DNA from: Leptospira haakeii
Lineage (GTDB): Bacteria > Spirochaetota > Leptospiria > Leptospirales > Leptospiraceae
DNA: 64,000 nucleotides
Direction of reading: 5' to 3'
Assembly (NCBI RefSeq): GCF_002812045.1
Contig: NZ_NPEG01000006.1
Coordinates: 62,001-126,000 of the forward strand
The position numbers and the translations under genes were made by a program. The notes under the pieces were generated by a model. It saw only the letters and a list, made by a program, of their open reading frames with translations, was not told the DNA's origin and did not search any database. Positions 8,611 through 19,752 of the stretch are shown one piece after another (the stretch's first letter is position 1; every line of letters starts with the position of its first letter).

Positions 8611-10377
8611 ATGGAAAATCTACAAAGCATGCCGGAAGTGCAGAAGATCATCGCGATAGGAAAAGCAAATAGCGAAATTTCCTACGACGAGATTAATGAG
8701 ATACTTCCGGATAAGATCTTAAACTCAGAGAAGATTGACGACGTATTTACTCTTCTTCATGAGATGGGAATAGAGATCGTAGAAGAATATACTCGTAAAT
8801 CTTTGGAGCCGGCTACTTCCATCCTGCCTAAAGATGATCCGGCTCTTCCGGTAAAACCTGCTCGCAAAAAGAAAGAAACAGCATCTTCTGCAGGTGGTTC
8901 CGAAGACCCGATTCGTTTGTATTTAAAAGAGATCGGAAAAGTAAATCTGATCTCCGGAGAAACGGAAGTATTCCTCGCTAAAAAAATTGAGAAGGGCGAG
9001 AAGATAATCGAAGAGACTATCTTAGGTTCTTCTATCCTTAGAGCGAACTTCATCAAACTTCTTCCTAAGATCCGAAGTAAGAAGACTAAGGTGTACGATC
9101 TTGTCCGAGTAGACAAGATGTACGCGATGAACGCGGAAGAAGCGAAAAAGTTAGAAGAACTATTCTTCAAGAACATCTCCGTTATCCAAGAACAGGAAAA
9201 AGTTTTACAAGAAGCTCAATCCAGGATCCGCAAATATTCTGAGAACTCTAAAAAGTTCAAAGAGTTCAAAGAGAAAATTGATATTTCTAAAGGTATCATT
9301 GATACTGCTGTAAGGGAACTTGGAGTTTCTCAAAAAGAGATCCAGAAAATTTCCCAAAAGATCAAATCTATGGTCTTCAGGATCAAGGAGATCGATCGTC
9401 ATTTCTTAAAGATCAAAGCTCAATATGGTTACGACGTAAAAGATATCAAAGCTTTCAACCGCTTCATCGAGAAAAACGAGAAGTTAGAAGATATCGAAAA
9501 GATGATGGGAGTCTCTATAGACGAGGTTCGCGAAGTCATCAAAGATATTCGTAATAATGAGCGTAAACTTCGCCGTATGGAACAAGAAGCAGGTTCTTCT
9601 GTTCAAGAGATAAAAGACTGGGGCGAAAAGATCATCAAAGGTGAGAGAGAGATCGCTCAGGCCAAAAAGGAACTTGTAAAAGCAAACTTAAGACTTGTGG
9701 TCTCCATCGCGAAACGTTATGCGAACCGAGGAATGCATTTCTTTGATTTGATCCAAGAAGGAAATATCGGTCTAATCAAGGCAGTGGATAAATTCGAGTA
9801 TAAGAAAGGATATAAATTCTCCACTTATGCTACTTGGTGGATCCGTCAGGCAATTACCCGCGCAATTTCAGACCAAGCAAGAACGATCCGTGTTCCGGTT
9901 CACATGATCGAACAAGTGAACAAGGTGATCCGTGAAACTCGTCTGTTCGTTCAGGAATTTGGTCGTGATCCTTCCAACGAAGAGATTGCAGAACGTTTAG
10001 GTTGGCCTGTTCAAAAAGTAAAAGCGGTTAAAAACGTAGCAAGAGAGCCAATCTCTCTCGAGATCCCCGTAGGTTCTGAAGAAGATTCTGAACTAGGTGA
10101 TTTTATCGAGGACAAGGATGTGGAATCTCCAGTAAATTCTGCAGCTTCCAGTATTTTGGCAGAACAGATCCGTCAGGTTCTTCATACTCTTCCTGCAAGG
10201 GAGCAGAAAGTGATCCGCATGCGTTTCGGCTTGGATGATGGATATCCTCAAACCCTGGAAGAGGTTGGTTATCAGTTCAAGGTAACTAGGGAAAGGATCC
10301 GTCAGATCGAAGCAAAAGCACTTCGAAGACTACGTCACCCATCTCGTTCTAAAAAACTGAGAGATTATATCGATTAA
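8611..10377 (+). CDS. rpoD: RNA polymerase primary sigma factor (sigma-70)
   Basis: 588 residues. Region 1.1 lies at the N-terminus, region 1.2 at [15 protein letters not shown], then a non-conserved insert rich in Lys/Glu. Regions 2.1-2.4 include [19 protein letters not shown] and [19 protein letters not shown], followed by region 3 and region 4.2 ([17 protein letters not shown]). The region 2.4 and 4.2 residues that read the -10 and -35 boxes look standard. A good Shine-Dalgarno (AGGGGA) precedes the ATG. It is the last gene of the rpsU operon, and a repeat element lies just after the stop. Confidence 0.97.
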   Translation: MENLQSMPEVQKIIAIGKANSEISYDEINEILPDKILNSEKIDDVFTLLHEMGIEIVEEYTRKSLEPATSILPKDDPALPVKPARKKKETASSAGGSEDPIRLYLKEIGKVNLISGETEVFLAKKIEKGEKIIEETILGSSILRANFIKLLPKIRSKKTKVYDLVRVDKMYAMNAEEAKKLEELFFKNISVIQEQEKVLQEAQSRIRKYSENSKKFKEFKEKIDISKGIIDTAVRELGVSQKEIQKISQKIKSMVFRIKEIDRHFLKIKAQYGYDVKDIKAFNRFIEKNEKLEDIEKMMGVSIDEVREVIKDIRNNERKLRRMEQEAGSSVQEIKDWGEKIIKGEREIAQAKKELVKANLRLVVSIAKRYANRGMHFFDLIQEGNIGLIKAVDKFEYKKGYKFSTYATWWIRQAITRAISDQARTIRVPVHMIEQVNKVIRETRLFVQEFGRDPSNEEIAERLGWPVQKVKAVKNVAREPISLEIPVGSEEDSELGDFIEDKDVESPVNSAASSILAEQIRQVLHTLPAREQKVIRMRFGLDDGYPQTLEEVGYQFKVTRERIRQIEAKALRRLRHPSRSKKLRDYID

Positions 10378-10391
10378 AATTTTTAGAGCGT

Positions 10392-10472
10392 TTCGCACAA
10401 AGGCACGAAGATCACGAAGGATTGAGCTGCGGCTCACAAAAGACTTTGTGTTCTTTGTGAGCTTCGTGTGAA
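10392..10472. repeat. Palindromic dispersed repeat, copy 1
   Basis: TTCGCACAAAGGCACGAAG and following bases (10392-10419) form an imperfect inverted repeat with 10444-10472 (ending GCTTCGTGTGAA). The arms are made of CACGAAG/CACAAAG units about nine to eleven bases long. It fills the gap between convergent rpoD and glpD. A related element is at 60614-60762, also between convergent genes. Confidence 0.65.
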
Positions 10473-10479
10473 GTAATTT

Positions 10480-12093
10480 TTACTTAGCCTTTGCTTCGTA
10501 TGTTGCTTTCAGGGACTCGATGAGTTCAAGTGCCTCGGACTCTTTTTCTTTTCTGTAAGATTCTTTCCAACCTAATTGTTTAGCCAAGATCTTTGAAACT
10601 GGCGTTGCTAATTTAGCAGAAAGTTTTAGATCTAAGAATTGGATACGGAACCTTCTTGCAAGAACGTCCGTCACTGTGAGTGCAAATTCTTCTTTTGCAA
10701 ACCATTCCACTTCTTCTTGGAAATATTCTATACCTTTCAAAAGCTGGGTTGGTTTTTTACCTAGGATGACAAACACTTCTCCACCATAAAAGTTCTGGAG
10801 GCGTTTTGCAGATTCTTCATTTACCTTATACATTTTCTGAATCTCTTTGTATAAGTTTGGCGAATAGCCTACTTTTCCAGGGAATGCATATTTTGCAGTT
10901 CGGCTAGATCCGAATTCTTCTAATCCGCCTTCTTTCAAAACTCTATCGATCAGGTCTTCGGACATTTTTCTGTACGTGGACCATTTTCCTCCCCCCATAG
11001 TAATAAGCCCGGAAGAGGAGACTAAGATCACTTCTTCTCTCGAAATGCTCTTTGTATCTTGGTTTCCTTCTGGCGAGATAAGAGGTCTGATCCCGGAAAA
11101 TACTGAGATTATATCTTTTCTTTGGAGTGGTGAGGCTAAATAATCGGATCCCGTCTGAAGTAGGAATTCTACCTCTGACTCCAAAGGAAGCGGATCTTGA
11201 CTGACTTCATGAATTGGAGTATCTGTAGTTCCTAGGATCACATGGTCTTCCCAAGGAATGATAAAGACTACTCGTCCGTCTTTTGTTTTAGGAATGATAA
11301 GGGCTGTATTGCAAGGAATGGTCTCTTTTTTGAAAACTAAATGGATACCTTGACTTGGAGAAAGCACACGATAGGTTCTTGGATCATCCTTTAAACGAAT
11401 ATCGTCCACCCAAGGCCCGGTTGCATTTACCACAACTTTTGCTTTTACATTATAAGTTTCCCCGCTTAAGAGATCCTTTACTTTTCCGCCTACAATTTTG
11501 CCGTCCTTCTTCTGGAAGGATAAAAGTTCTGTTTGGTTCAGTACTAAAGCGCCTTCTTTAGAAGCGGCACGTGCTATGTTTACATTCAGTCTTGCATCGT
11601 TAAACTGAGAATCGTAATATAAAATTCCGCCTGTTAAGCCCTTGGTTTGGAGAGCAGGAAAATCCTTTTCTACTTCTTCCTTAGAAACTCTTTTATGAGA
11701 AGGTAGATTTCCTTTCCAAGCCAGAATATCGTACATTGTCATTCCAATACTGTAATACGGTTTTTCGTACAGTTTGTATGTGGGGAGAATGAATGGAAGC
11801 GGTTTGACCAAGTGAGGTGCATTGTCCAAAAGTCTTTGTCTTTCGGTGAGTGCCTCGTGTATGAGTTTGAAATGAAATTGGGCGAGGTAACGAACCCCTC
11901 CGTGTATTAATTTTGTGGAACGAGAAGATGTTCCGGAGGCAAAATCCGATTTTTCCAAGAGTGCCACTTTCAGTCCTCTGAGGCTCGCGTCCAATGCGGC
12001 CCCGGCTCCAGTGGCTCCGCCCCCCAAAATCAGGAGGTCGAATTGTTCTTCTTTTAATTTTTCAAACCGGCTTTTGCGATCGTGTTTTTGCAT
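10480..12093 (-). CDS. glpD: Glycerol-3-phosphate dehydrogenase, FAD-dependent
   Basis: Oxidises sn-glycerol 3-phosphate to dihydroxyacetone phosphate and passes electrons to the quinone pool at the inner membrane. The FAD-binding motif GGGATGAGAALDASLRG starts near residue 24, followed by GTSSRSTKLIHGGVRYL, both family signatures; the C-terminal domain (DVLARRFR) is present. The start chosen is the ATG at 12093 (537 aa) with AGGAAG upstream; a TTG two codons earlier is also possible. The gene is divergent from tyrS over about 60 bp. In Leptospira it would link glycerolipid breakdown to gluconeogenesis. Confidence 0.94.
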   Translation of the reverse strand: MQKHDRKSRFEKLKEEQFDLLILGGGATGAGAALDASLRGLKVALLEKSDFASGTSSRSTKLIHGGVRYLAQFHFKLIHEALTERQRLLDNAPHLVKPLPFILPTYKLYEKPYYSIGMTMYDILAWKGNLPSHKRVSKEEVEKDFPALQTKGLTGGILYYDSQFNDARLNVNIARAASKEGALVLNQTELLSFQKKDGKIVGGKVKDLLSGETYNVKAKVVVNATGPWVDDIRLKDDPRTYRVLSPSQGIHLVFKKETIPCNTALIIPKTKDGRVVFIIPWEDHVILGTTDTPIHEVSQDPLPLESEVEFLLQTGSDYLASPLQRKDIISVFSGIRPLISPEGNQDTKSISREEVILVSSSGLITMGGGKWSTYRKMSEDLIDRVLKEGGLEEFGSSRTAKYAFPGKVGYSPNLYKEIQKMYKVNEESAKRLQNFYGGEVFVILGKKPTQLLKGIEYFQEEVEWFAKEEFALTVTDVLARRFRIQFLDLKLSAKLATPVSKILAKQLGWKESYRKEKESEALELIESLKATYEAKAK

Positions 12094-12155
12094 GTACAAG
12101 GTCTTCCTGCTTTACAGGCTGATTTCGGTGGGTGAAATTGCAATAAAAGAGCCAA

Positions 12156-13373
12156 ATGGAACCTAAAAAACAAATCGAATTGATACGACGCGGGACAGTC
12201 GACCTGATCAGTGAAGAGGAACTTACCTCAAAACTTACTAAAAAAAAGTCCTTAAAAATCAAAGCCGGTTTCGACCCGACAGCTCCAGACCTGCACTTGG
12301 GGCATTTCGTTTTACTTAGAAAATTGAGGCATTTCCAGGAACTGGGTCACGAGGTGAATTTTCTTCTAGGGGATTTTACCGCGATGATCGGAGATCCTAC
12401 AGGCAAATCCGAAACCAGAAAAAGACTCTCTAAAGAAGAAGTGCTGAAAAACTCGGAAACTTACCAAAGCCAAGTTTTCAAGGTTTTAGATAAAGAGAAG
12501 ACCAAGATCGTTTATAATTCCCGTTGGTGTTCCGGAATGAATTTCGAAGATGTTCTGGTCCTGACTTCTAAATACAGTGTAGCACAAATTTTAGAAAGAG
12601 ATGATTTCAGCAAAAGATACAAGGGCGGACAATCTATCTCTCTGATCGAGTTCCTCTATCCACTTGTACAAGGTTATGACTCGGTCGAAATGGAAGCCGA
12701 TGTGGAACTTGGTGGAACGGACCAAAAATTCAACCTTCTTGTAGGGAGGGAATTACAGAGAGAGTACGGAAAAGAGGCACAATGTGTGATCACCCTTCCA
12801 CTTCTTGTAGGTCTGGACGGGGTTAAAAAAATGTCCAAGTCTCTCGGAAATTACGTAGGGATTACGGAAGAACCGATCGATATGTTCGGAAAATTAATGT
12901 CCATTTCGGATGATCTGATGTGGAATTATTTCGAATTACTTACAGATCTTCCTATGGAATCCGTTTCCGAACGTAAAAAAGGTATCGAGTCCGGAGGACT
13001 TCATCCTAAAGAAGTTAAAACGGAACTTGCAAAATTAATAATGGATCAGTTTTCTTCTCCGGAAGCAAATTCGGAAGCAATTGAAGAATGGAATAAGGTC
13101 CACAATCCGAAAGCAAGGGCTATCCCTGAGAATATTCCGGAAACAAAGTTAGGCCCCGAATTTTTCCAAGAATCCGAAACTCCACAGCTGATCTGGGTTC
13201 TCGCCAAACTGGGTTTCGTTCCTTCTACCTCCGAAGCGAGAAGGTTGATCAAGTCCGGGGGGATTTATGTCGACGAAGAGAAACTTTCGGATGAAAAATT
13301 TACTGTAAGCAAAAACGCAGAATACTTGATTCGCCAAGGCAAAAAAGGAAAATTCATCCGTCTGGTCAGTTGA
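12156..13373 (+). CDS. tyrS: Tyrosyl-tRNA synthetase
   Basis: Charges tRNA-Tyr. Class I signatures are [10 protein letters not shown] (HIGH-like) near residue 41 and KKMSKSLGN (KMSKS). The tyrosine-binding region ([23 protein letters not shown]) is intact. The C-terminal S4 RNA-binding domain ([19 protein letters not shown]) is present, giving 405 residues, in the usual range. By its sequence it looks like the TyrZ-type branch (inference). The deacetylase gene follows after 13 bp and may be cotranscribed. Confidence 0.96.
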   Translation: MEPKKQIELIRRGTVDLISEEELTSKLTKKKSLKIKAGFDPTAPDLHLGHFVLLRKLRHFQELGHEVNFLLGDFTAMIGDPTGKSETRKRLSKEEVLKNSETYQSQVFKVLDKEKTKIVYNSRWCSGMNFEDVLVLTSKYSVAQILERDDFSKRYKGGQSISLIEFLYPLVQGYDSVEMEADVELGGTDQKFNLLVGRELQREYGKEAQCVITLPLLVGLDGVKKMSKSLGNYVGITEEPIDMFGKLMSISDDLMWNYFELLTDLPMESVSERKKGIESGGLHPKEVKTELAKLIMDQFSSPEANSEAIEEWNKVHNPKARAIPENIPETKLGPEFFQESETPQLIWVLAKLGFVPSTSEARRLIKSGGIYVDEEKLSDEKFTVSKNAEYLIRQGKKGKFIRLVS

Positions 13374-13386
13374 CCGAAATCAGAAC

Positions 13387-14586
13387 ATGCTCAGCGAAGA
13401 AGAATCCACAGTACTATCTAAGACGATTAAGGAAATCCAGGACAACGAAGTAGAATCCGAAGTCCTGGAAAAGAAATTTCGTCAGATCCGGATCGGTTCT
13501 TCCGTATTCTTTTTCTTAATCCTGAGCATAACCACCGTTTTTGCTTTAGCGAGAAGATTGGATTCTCTCCAAAATACAGTCCAAAAACAGAATGAAGTCA
13601 TCTCTGTTCTTTCTGAAGACATCACAAGTTTACGATTAGAAGAACAACAAAGAGAAGAGGAAGTACTCCGTTTTAAATCATCGATCTTGGATGATGTTCC
13701 TGATGGTGATTTAAGTGAAGAAGTTAATAAAAACTTAAGTTCTTTACAGGCGGTTATTCCTAAACCCGGAACAGGTAAAAACATAAGCAGGGGAAATCCT
13801 AATTTTAAGGAAATCTCCCTTACTTTCGATTTGGGGACTGGGGAAGATCTTCAAATACTTTACGAATTTATGATGCGGTTCCCGATTAAGGTAACTCTAT
13901 TCGTTTCCAATGAGAATCCCGCTAAAAAAGGGGGATCTCTATTCTCCAAAACCAATTTAGTTTATCTTAAAAAACTGGCAGCTTTGGACGGTAGAGTGGT
14001 TTTTGGAAATCATACCTGGAGCCATTTCAATTTACCAAGAAGTTTAAAAGAACCTTCTCTTAGAAAAAGAGCGCTTCTAAGTTATGTGGCTGATGAGATC
14101 CCGGATTTTAATCTTCTTTTGGAAGAATTAACTTCCGTTGAGGATAAGTTTAAAACGATTACTGGGCTTACTCTTACCAAATATTATAGATTACCATATG
14201 GCGCAGTGGACCAGATCATCTTAGATGTATATGCCACACAAGGTTATGAAAATCATATTTTCTGGAGTAATAATACTGTAGGTTCTCTGGATGTACCTGA
14301 CTTTGTGTATAAGAAATACATAACCAAAAAGGATTCCGCGACCGGAAAAACAAAACTAGTTCAAAATCCTCATTATAAAACGAAAGAAGAGATGTTGGAC
14401 TTTTTATATCGCTGGGAAGCTGCTGACAAAAATGGGATGAACGGTGCAATTATTTTGATGCACTTGGGTTCGCCTAGACAATCCGAAAAACTTATCTATA
14501 TTCTACCTGATTTTATCCAGGCGATGTTAAACAAAGGTTATAAATTCGTAACCGTTCCGGAAGTATTGAACGAAAAGCAGGATTAA
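13387..14586 (+). CDS. Membrane-anchored polysaccharide deacetylase (NodB domain)
   Basis: 399 residues. One transmembrane helix lies near residues 37-55, followed by a coiled coil (about 58-100), so the catalytic domain is probably periplasmic. The NodB domain starts at KEISLTFDLGTGEDL, where the first motif Asp is kept, and has GNHTWSHFNLPRS (metal His pair), YYRLPYGAVD and AIILMHLGS. Such enzymes remove N-acetyl groups from peptidoglycan or other amino sugars; the substrate here is not known. It lies 13 bp downstream of tyrS, and the chemistry gives no link to tyrS. Confidence 0.85.
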   Translation: MLSEEESTVLSKTIKEIQDNEVESEVLEKKFRQIRIGSSVFFFLILSITTVFALARRLDSLQNTVQKQNEVISVLSEDITSLRLEEQQREEEVLRFKSSILDDVPDGDLSEEVNKNLSSLQAVIPKPGTGKNISRGNPNFKEISLTFDLGTGEDLQILYEFMMRFPIKVTLFVSNENPAKKGGSLFSKTNLVYLKKLAALDGRVVFGNHTWSHFNLPRSLKEPSLRKRALLSYVADEIPDFNLLLEELTSVEDKFKTITGLTLTKYYRLPYGAVDQIILDVYATQGYENHIFWSNNTVGSLDVPDFVYKKYITKKDSATGKTKLVQNPHYKTKEEMLDFLYRWEAADKNGMNGAIILMHLGSPRQSEKLIYILPDFIQAMLNKGYKFVTVPEVLNEKQD

Positions 14587-14610
14587 TTCCTACTTTTCGT
14601 TTTGATCTAT

Positions 14611-17600
14611 TTACTTCTTCTTTTTACCTTTATTATTCGTAATAACCGGATCTGGCTCACTGGAAAATTCAGGGCTTGGGAAATAGACAGCTCCTCTATG
14701 TGATCCTTTTTTCTTGCCGAAAAACTGATCTAACCATGCCTGAAATTGTTTCGTTTTTGATGAGAACCAATTTTGGAAATTGTATAGATGAAGATAAAAC
14801 ACAGGTACCATCAGAAGTGTAATGATACTAGCAAATGCGAGTCCCCAACCGAATGCCAAAGCCATTGGAACTAGGAATGGATCATATCCTCCGATCCCGT
14901 ATGCAGTAGGTAAAAGTCCTAAAACTGTGGTTACAGTTGTTAAGGTCACAGCTCTTAGCCTTAAGTTTCCTGTATCTATTAGGATTTCCTTAATGTTCTT
15001 ATTCGGATTTTCTCTGCGAAGTGTGTTTGCGAAGTCCACAAGTACAATTGAGTCGTTTACTACAACTCCTGCAAGACCTACAATTCCAAGCATTGCCAAA
15101 AATCCGAAATATTCTCCATGACTCACAAATGCCAAGATTACTCCAATAAAGGAGAAGGGGATGGCACTTCCTATCACGAGAGGTTGCATCAAAGATCCGA
15201 ATTGAGAAGCGATGATGATGTACATTATGAGTAGGGCCATTAAGAATAGAAATCCCAAGGATCCCATGGATTCCTCTGTATCTTTATTCTCTCCGCCGAA
15301 ACGGACAATATAACCCGGGTACTTATCTATGATCTTTTCTTCTTCGGCTATTTTTTTAGCGAAAGCATTTGCTTCCCTGGAGTTTGCTTGTTTTCCGCCT
15401 GCTAAATTCGCGGAGACAGTTATTAAACGTTTTCCGTCCAAGTGATTGATATTAGAAACACCCGGGAGCCTTTGCATTGTTACCAGTCGAGATACTGGGA
15501 TCATTTTTCCGATAGAATTCGAAACATATACATGGTTCAAACTGTCCACAGACTTTCTGTAGGATTCCGGAAAACGTACTTTTACTTCTACTTCCTCGTC
15601 CGTTCTTTTGATCTTTGTGGCAACAGTTCCTTGGAAAGCAGTATTGATTGCTTGAGCAACTCTGAATACGGAAACTCCGGCAGTGGAAGCTAATGATTCG
15701 CTTACCCTAATTCGGACCTCGTCTTTTCCTTCGTTGAAGTCGTCAGCTATATCAGTGACTCCTCTTACTCTTTCTAATACACCTTTGTATTCTGCCGCAA
15801 TTTTAAGAAGAGTATCGTAACTATCTCCTCTTATCTCGATCGCAACCGGTTTTCCTACTGGAGGTCCTCCGGATACTTTTTCATATTCTAGAGCGATCAG
15901 TTTTCCTCTAAGAGATTCAAATTCTTCAGGGATCACCGTAGGCTCTGGGATATCACAAGGGTTTTTGGTTTCTTCCGCTTCTTTTTGGATCTTCTCTTCT
16001 TCAATTTTGCGAGAAGTTTCATTGAGTAACCAAAGAGTTTTTCTTCTGAGTTTTTGTATTATATCGTCTGTCTTATGACATTTTTTACGGTTCTCTTCCG
16101 CAGTTAGATAGGCCATTACCATTCCGTAATGTTTTCCTCTTTTGGTGAAAGGATCATTCGGATTAGCTTGGATGATCCCTACGCGAGTTGCATAATTTTC
16201 CAGATCTTCCCCGGGAACTTTTGCGATCTCCTTTTCGATCACCTCTAAATAACGATAGGTCTCGTTTAAGCTCGCCCCGGTTTTTGCAGTAACCTTTACG
16301 TAGAACTGATCTACTGAACCTGGAAATAATTTAAATTTAGAGAATAAAATCTGTATTATAAAACTCGCAATCAATAAAGAAACAAGCCCAATTGTCATCT
16401 TCCACGGATTATTCAATGCGAATCTAAGTGCAGGGACATACTTAGTATTCCTAAATTTAGAGAACCATCCGGACTCCTCTTTAATCTCTCCCACTTTTAC
16501 TCCACCCTTATTGATATCATACAAGTGGTTTGGAAGAATAAAGAATGCTTCCGCAAGAGAAGCGCAAAGTGCGATTATCACAACAAGTGGAATACTGAAT
16601 ACGAACTTACCGAAAATCCCTGGCATGAATAGTAGTGGGGCGAATGCCGCGATTGTTGTAGTAACAGTAGCAGTCACTGGAGAAACTACTTCCAAGGTCC
16701 CTTTTAGAGTAGCCTCGTAAGGAGGAAGTCCTTCCTCAATATATCTATATACGTTCTCACAGATGATGATCGCATCATCCACAAGGATACCAACGACCAA
16801 GACTAGTCCGAACATAGAGATCAAATTTAAGGTCAGGCCAAATTGATCCATAATGAAGAAGGTAGCACCGAAAGACACCGGAATCCCAAGTGCGGTCATA
16901 AGGGCCACTCTCCATCCTAAAAAGAAGAATAGAGATCCAGTAACTAAGATCATCCCGAATGCAGCGTTTGAGATTAAAACGTTTAATCTACGTCTGATAT
17001 ATTTAGAAAGATCATTTACGAATGCGTATTGGAATTCGGGAGAACCTTTACGGAATTTTTCTACAGTGGATTTTACACTGTCCACTACCTTGATTGCATC
17101 TGCACTTTGTCTTTTTAGAACTGTAAGAGCTACGGTTTTGGTCCCGTTTACATTCTCAATATAATCCGCTTCTCTTAAACCTTCCGTCACCCTTGCTATG
17201 TCTTGGATACGTATCGCATTTCCGATCTCATTTCCTCTAACATGTACTTTGGAAATCTCCTCAGGAGTATCGAATTCTCCGATAGTCCTAAGAATAATCT
17301 CCTTATCCAGACCAGTGATATTTCCACCGGGAACATTTACGTTGCGATTTCTTAATGCACCTATTACATCTTGGCCAGTGAGATAAAAACCGAATAAACT
17401 ATTTGGAAGAATATCCACTTGCATCTCGGTTTCTCTCCAACCCCTACGAGAAACCTTAGCAACTCCCGAAATATCTAAAAGTGCTTGTTCTACTATTTTT
17501 GCTTGAGCACGTAACTTCTTCTCTGCCTCGACAGATCCATCATCATCTTTTAATGTGATAGAAACCTCGATCACCGGAGTCCTTGCAGTTGTGATCTCTG

Positions 17601-17988
17601 TTACAATAGGATCTTCTACTTCTTCAGGAAGATCTTCTACCCGGTCTATGGCGGATTTAATATCGTCCACCACCTTTTGAGTATCCTTAGTATCTGGATC
17701 CAAAGTGATCACGATTCCGGATCTACCTTCGATAGAAGCGGATCTATATTCTTTAATCCCATCCACTTCTTTGATCGCTTTTTCCAAAGGATTTGTGACT
17801 AACTTTTCCACCTCTTGGGGAGAAGCACCCAGATACAAAGTAGAGATAGAAACTATATCAAAGTTGATATTCGGGAACGCTTCTCTATTCATTTTAACGG
17901 CAAGAAAACTTCCGGAAAGAATGATTAGAACGGTGAGTAAATTTACGAAGATACTTTTCGAAAGGAAATATTCGATGATACTTTTCAT
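14611..17988 (-). CDS. RND-family efflux permease (AcrB-like)
   Basis: 1125 residues with twelve predicted inner-membrane helices and two large periplasmic loops. The start ([18 protein letters not shown]) and the following [29 protein letters not shown] are typical of HAE-type RND pumps. Charged residues in TM4 needed for proton transfer appear in [18 protein letters not shown]. No adaptor or outer membrane channel lies next to it; instead def and a hydrolase-like gene are upstream on the same strand. The loop at about residues 640-680 ([15 protein letters not shown] and a Lys/Glu-rich stretch) appears expanded. The substrate is unknown. Confidence 0.92.
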   Translation of the reverse strand: MKSIIEYFLSKSIFVNLLTVLIILSGSFLAVKMNREAFPNINFDIVSISTLYLGASPQEVEKLVTNPLEKAIKEVDGIKEYRSASIEGRSGIVITLDPDTKDTQKVVDDIKSAIDRVEDLPEEVEDPIVTEITTARTPVIEVSITLKDDDGSVEAEKKLRAQAKIVEQALLDISGVAKVSRRGWRETEMQVDILPNSLFGFYLTGQDVIGALRNRNVNVPGGNITGLDKEIILRTIGEFDTPEEISKVHVRGNEIGNAIRIQDIARVTEGLREADYIENVNGTKTVALTVLKRQSADAIKVVDSVKSTVEKFRKGSPEFQYAFVNDLSKYIRRRLNVLISNAAFGMILVTGSLFFFLGWRVALMTALGIPVSFGATFFIMDQFGLTLNLISMFGLVLVVGILVDDAIIICENVYRYIEEGLPPYEATLKGTLEVVSPVTATVTTTIAAFAPLLFMPGIFGKFVFSIPLVVIIALCASLAEAFFILPNHLYDINKGGVKVGEIKEESGWFSKFRNTKYVPALRFALNNPWKMTIGLVSLLIASFIIQILFSKFKLFPGSVDQFYVKVTAKTGASLNETYRYLEVIEKEIAKVPGEDLENYATRVGIIQANPNDPFTKRGKHYGMVMAYLTAEENRKKCHKTDDIIQKLRRKTLWLLNETSRKIEEEKIQKEAEETKNPCDIPEPTVIPEEFESLRGKLIALEYEKVSGGPPVGKPVAIEIRGDSYDTLLKIAAEYKGVLERVRGVTDIADDFNEGKDEVRIRVSESLASTAGVSVFRVAQAINTAFQGTVATKIKRTDEEVEVKVRFPESYRKSVDSLNHVYVSNSIGKMIPVSRLVTMQRLPGVSNINHLDGKRLITVSANLAGGKQANSREANAFAKKIAEEEKIIDKYPGYIVRFGGENKDTEESMGSLGFLFLMALLIMYIIIASQFGSLMQPLVIGSAIPFSFIGVILAFVSHGEYFGFLAMLGIVGLAGVVVNDSIVLVDFANTLRRENPNKNIKEILIDTGNLRLRAVTLTTVTTVLGLLPTAYGIGGYDPFLVPMALAFGWGLAFASIITLLMVPVFYLHLYNFQNWFSSKTKQFQAWLDQFFGKKKGSHRGAVYFPSPEFSSEPDPVITNNKGKKKK

Positions 17989-18026
17989 AGGTGTATTCTG
18001 CTTAAAAGGTTAGGGGAGAAGATTTT

Positions 18027-18557
18027 TTAGTCCAGGATTGGACCGCTTAGTTCCATGGAATCATTGAACCCGAACATTTTTGTACTCTTTAATCTATCTA
18101 CGTACAAAACTCCGTGTAGGTGATCGCATTCATGTTGGTATACGATTGCGGAATATCCCTCGATGGTTTCGTCGTGGGTATTTCCTTTTTCATCCATCCA
18201 TTTCAATTGGATCTTATTAGGTCTTTCTACATAACCTCTCATGCCGGGAACAGAAAGACATCCTTCCCAGTTACCGTCTACTGAATCAGTGATCGGTTTG
18301 ATCTCTGGATTGATCAGTATCCTTTCCGGAACTCTGGATGGACTATCATCTTCGGGATCGGAGCCTACTACCACGATCTTCTTCATGATACCGATCTGAG
18401 GAGCAGCAAGGCCAACTCCATCTGCATGTCTCATTGTATCGAACATGTCCCGGATCAACTTTTTGAACTCTTTGGTCCCCAGCTCGTCCGGATGAACATC
18501 GTCGCTGGTCTTTCTTAGAAGTGGATCACCGATTTTGAGAATTTTACGTACTGACAT
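18027..18557 (-). CDS. def: Peptide deformylase
   Basis: Removes the formyl group from the N-terminal methionine of new proteins. All three family motifs are present: [10 protein letters not shown] (motif 1, near residue 48), EGCLSVPG (motif 2, with metal-ligand Cys) and HECDHLHG (motif 3, HExxH-like with two metal His). 176 residues is normal. It is 3 bp downstream of the hydrolase-like gene and 38 bp upstream of the RND permease, so the three probably form one transcript. The C-terminal extension is short and unremarkable. Confidence 0.97.
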   Translation of the reverse strand: MSVRKILKIGDPLLRKTSDDVHPDELGTKEFKKLIRDMFDTMRHADGVGLAAPQIGIMKKIVVVGSDPEDDSPSRVPERILINPEIKPITDSVDGNWEGCLSVPGMRGYVERPNKIQLKWMDEKGNTHDETIEGYSAIVYQHECDHLHGVLYVDRLKSTKMFGFNDSMELSGPILD

Positions 18558-18560
18558 TTT

Positions 18561-19247
18561 TCAGAACCTTGTCCTAGAGCTATCCTTCACCGGTTTTTGC
18601 CCACCAGATTTTAAGAATGGTTCTAGGATTTTAGACAGCATTCCAGTGGTCGGTTCTGAAAATCTTGGATTTTGAGCTTCCCATCTAAACACTGAAGTTC
18701 CAACGGAAATGTTTTGTAATATTTCGGCTTGGCTTTCCAAAGGTCCGATTGTTCTAGGAAGAAGGATACCAACAGGACATTTTGCTTTTTGGGAGTATAG
18801 GTCATCCTTTTCCAATCCGTTCCAAAGCTTTTCTAAACCGAATGGGTCCAAAAAGAACTTAGGGATCTGTGTTAAATTCCGTAAAAACCAATCCGTTTTT
18901 TCTAAAATCGAAGCTGAATAGCCGGATACCGGAAGAGGGTTCGGGAAGATCAGAAATGCAGAAAGTATTTTTTCATTCGGTTGGGTAAGAAGTGGCCAGA
19001 TCAATCTCGCGGAAAATCCTTCCGCAATTAGAATTTGTTTCTTCTTTCTTTTCTGTAGAAAATCCACAATATCGCTATTTGAAAATCCGGAGAATTTTTC
19101 GGGACCTTCTGCCACAGTGAGATAATAGTCAGAAGAAAGTTCCGGGCTAAAGGATCGGTCGAAAGAATGTAAGGGGTCCCGAAGCCAAAGCACCTCGTCT
19201 TTTTTGGGATTTCCCCGGCTGGTAAAAGTCCAATGATTCTCTCGCAT
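18561..19247 (-). CDS. Alpha/beta-hydrolase-like protein of unknown function
   Basis: 228 residues, soluble, no signal peptide. The stretch KKQILIAEGFSARLIWPLL looks like the strand-nucleophile elbow-helix of alpha/beta hydrolases (GxSxG), with GFSAR in place of GxSxG, so the last glycine is missing. A late CPVGILLPRTIGPLESQAEIL could correspond to the strand before the acid residue, and no obvious catalytic His follows. It may be a non-catalytic or divergent member. It is the first gene of a likely operon with def and the RND pump. Confidence 0.6.
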   Translation of the reverse strand: MRENHWTFTSRGNPKKDEVLWLRDPLHSFDRSFSPELSSDYYLTVAEGPEKFSGFSNSDIVDFLQKRKKKQILIAEGFSARLIWPLLTQPNEKILSAFLIFPNPLPVSGYSASILEKTDWFLRNLTQIPKFFLDPFGLEKLWNGLEKDDLYSQKAKCPVGILLPRTIGPLESQAEILQNISVGTSVFRWEAQNPRFSEPTTGMLSKILEPFLKSGGQKPVKDSSRTRF

Positions 19248-19299
19248 TAGTCTTGACAGTGATTAGGAAAGGAAACTATCTATTAGGTTCGGCTGAGAG

Positions 19300-19375
<76 letters not shown>

Positions 19376-19437
19376 TTCGATTCCAAATTGGTCTCCTCGG
19401 GCATGCTGTCAATATATATTATTTTAGGAGCAATCGG

Positions 19438-19743
<306 letters not shown>

Positions 19744-19752
19744 TTTCCGACC

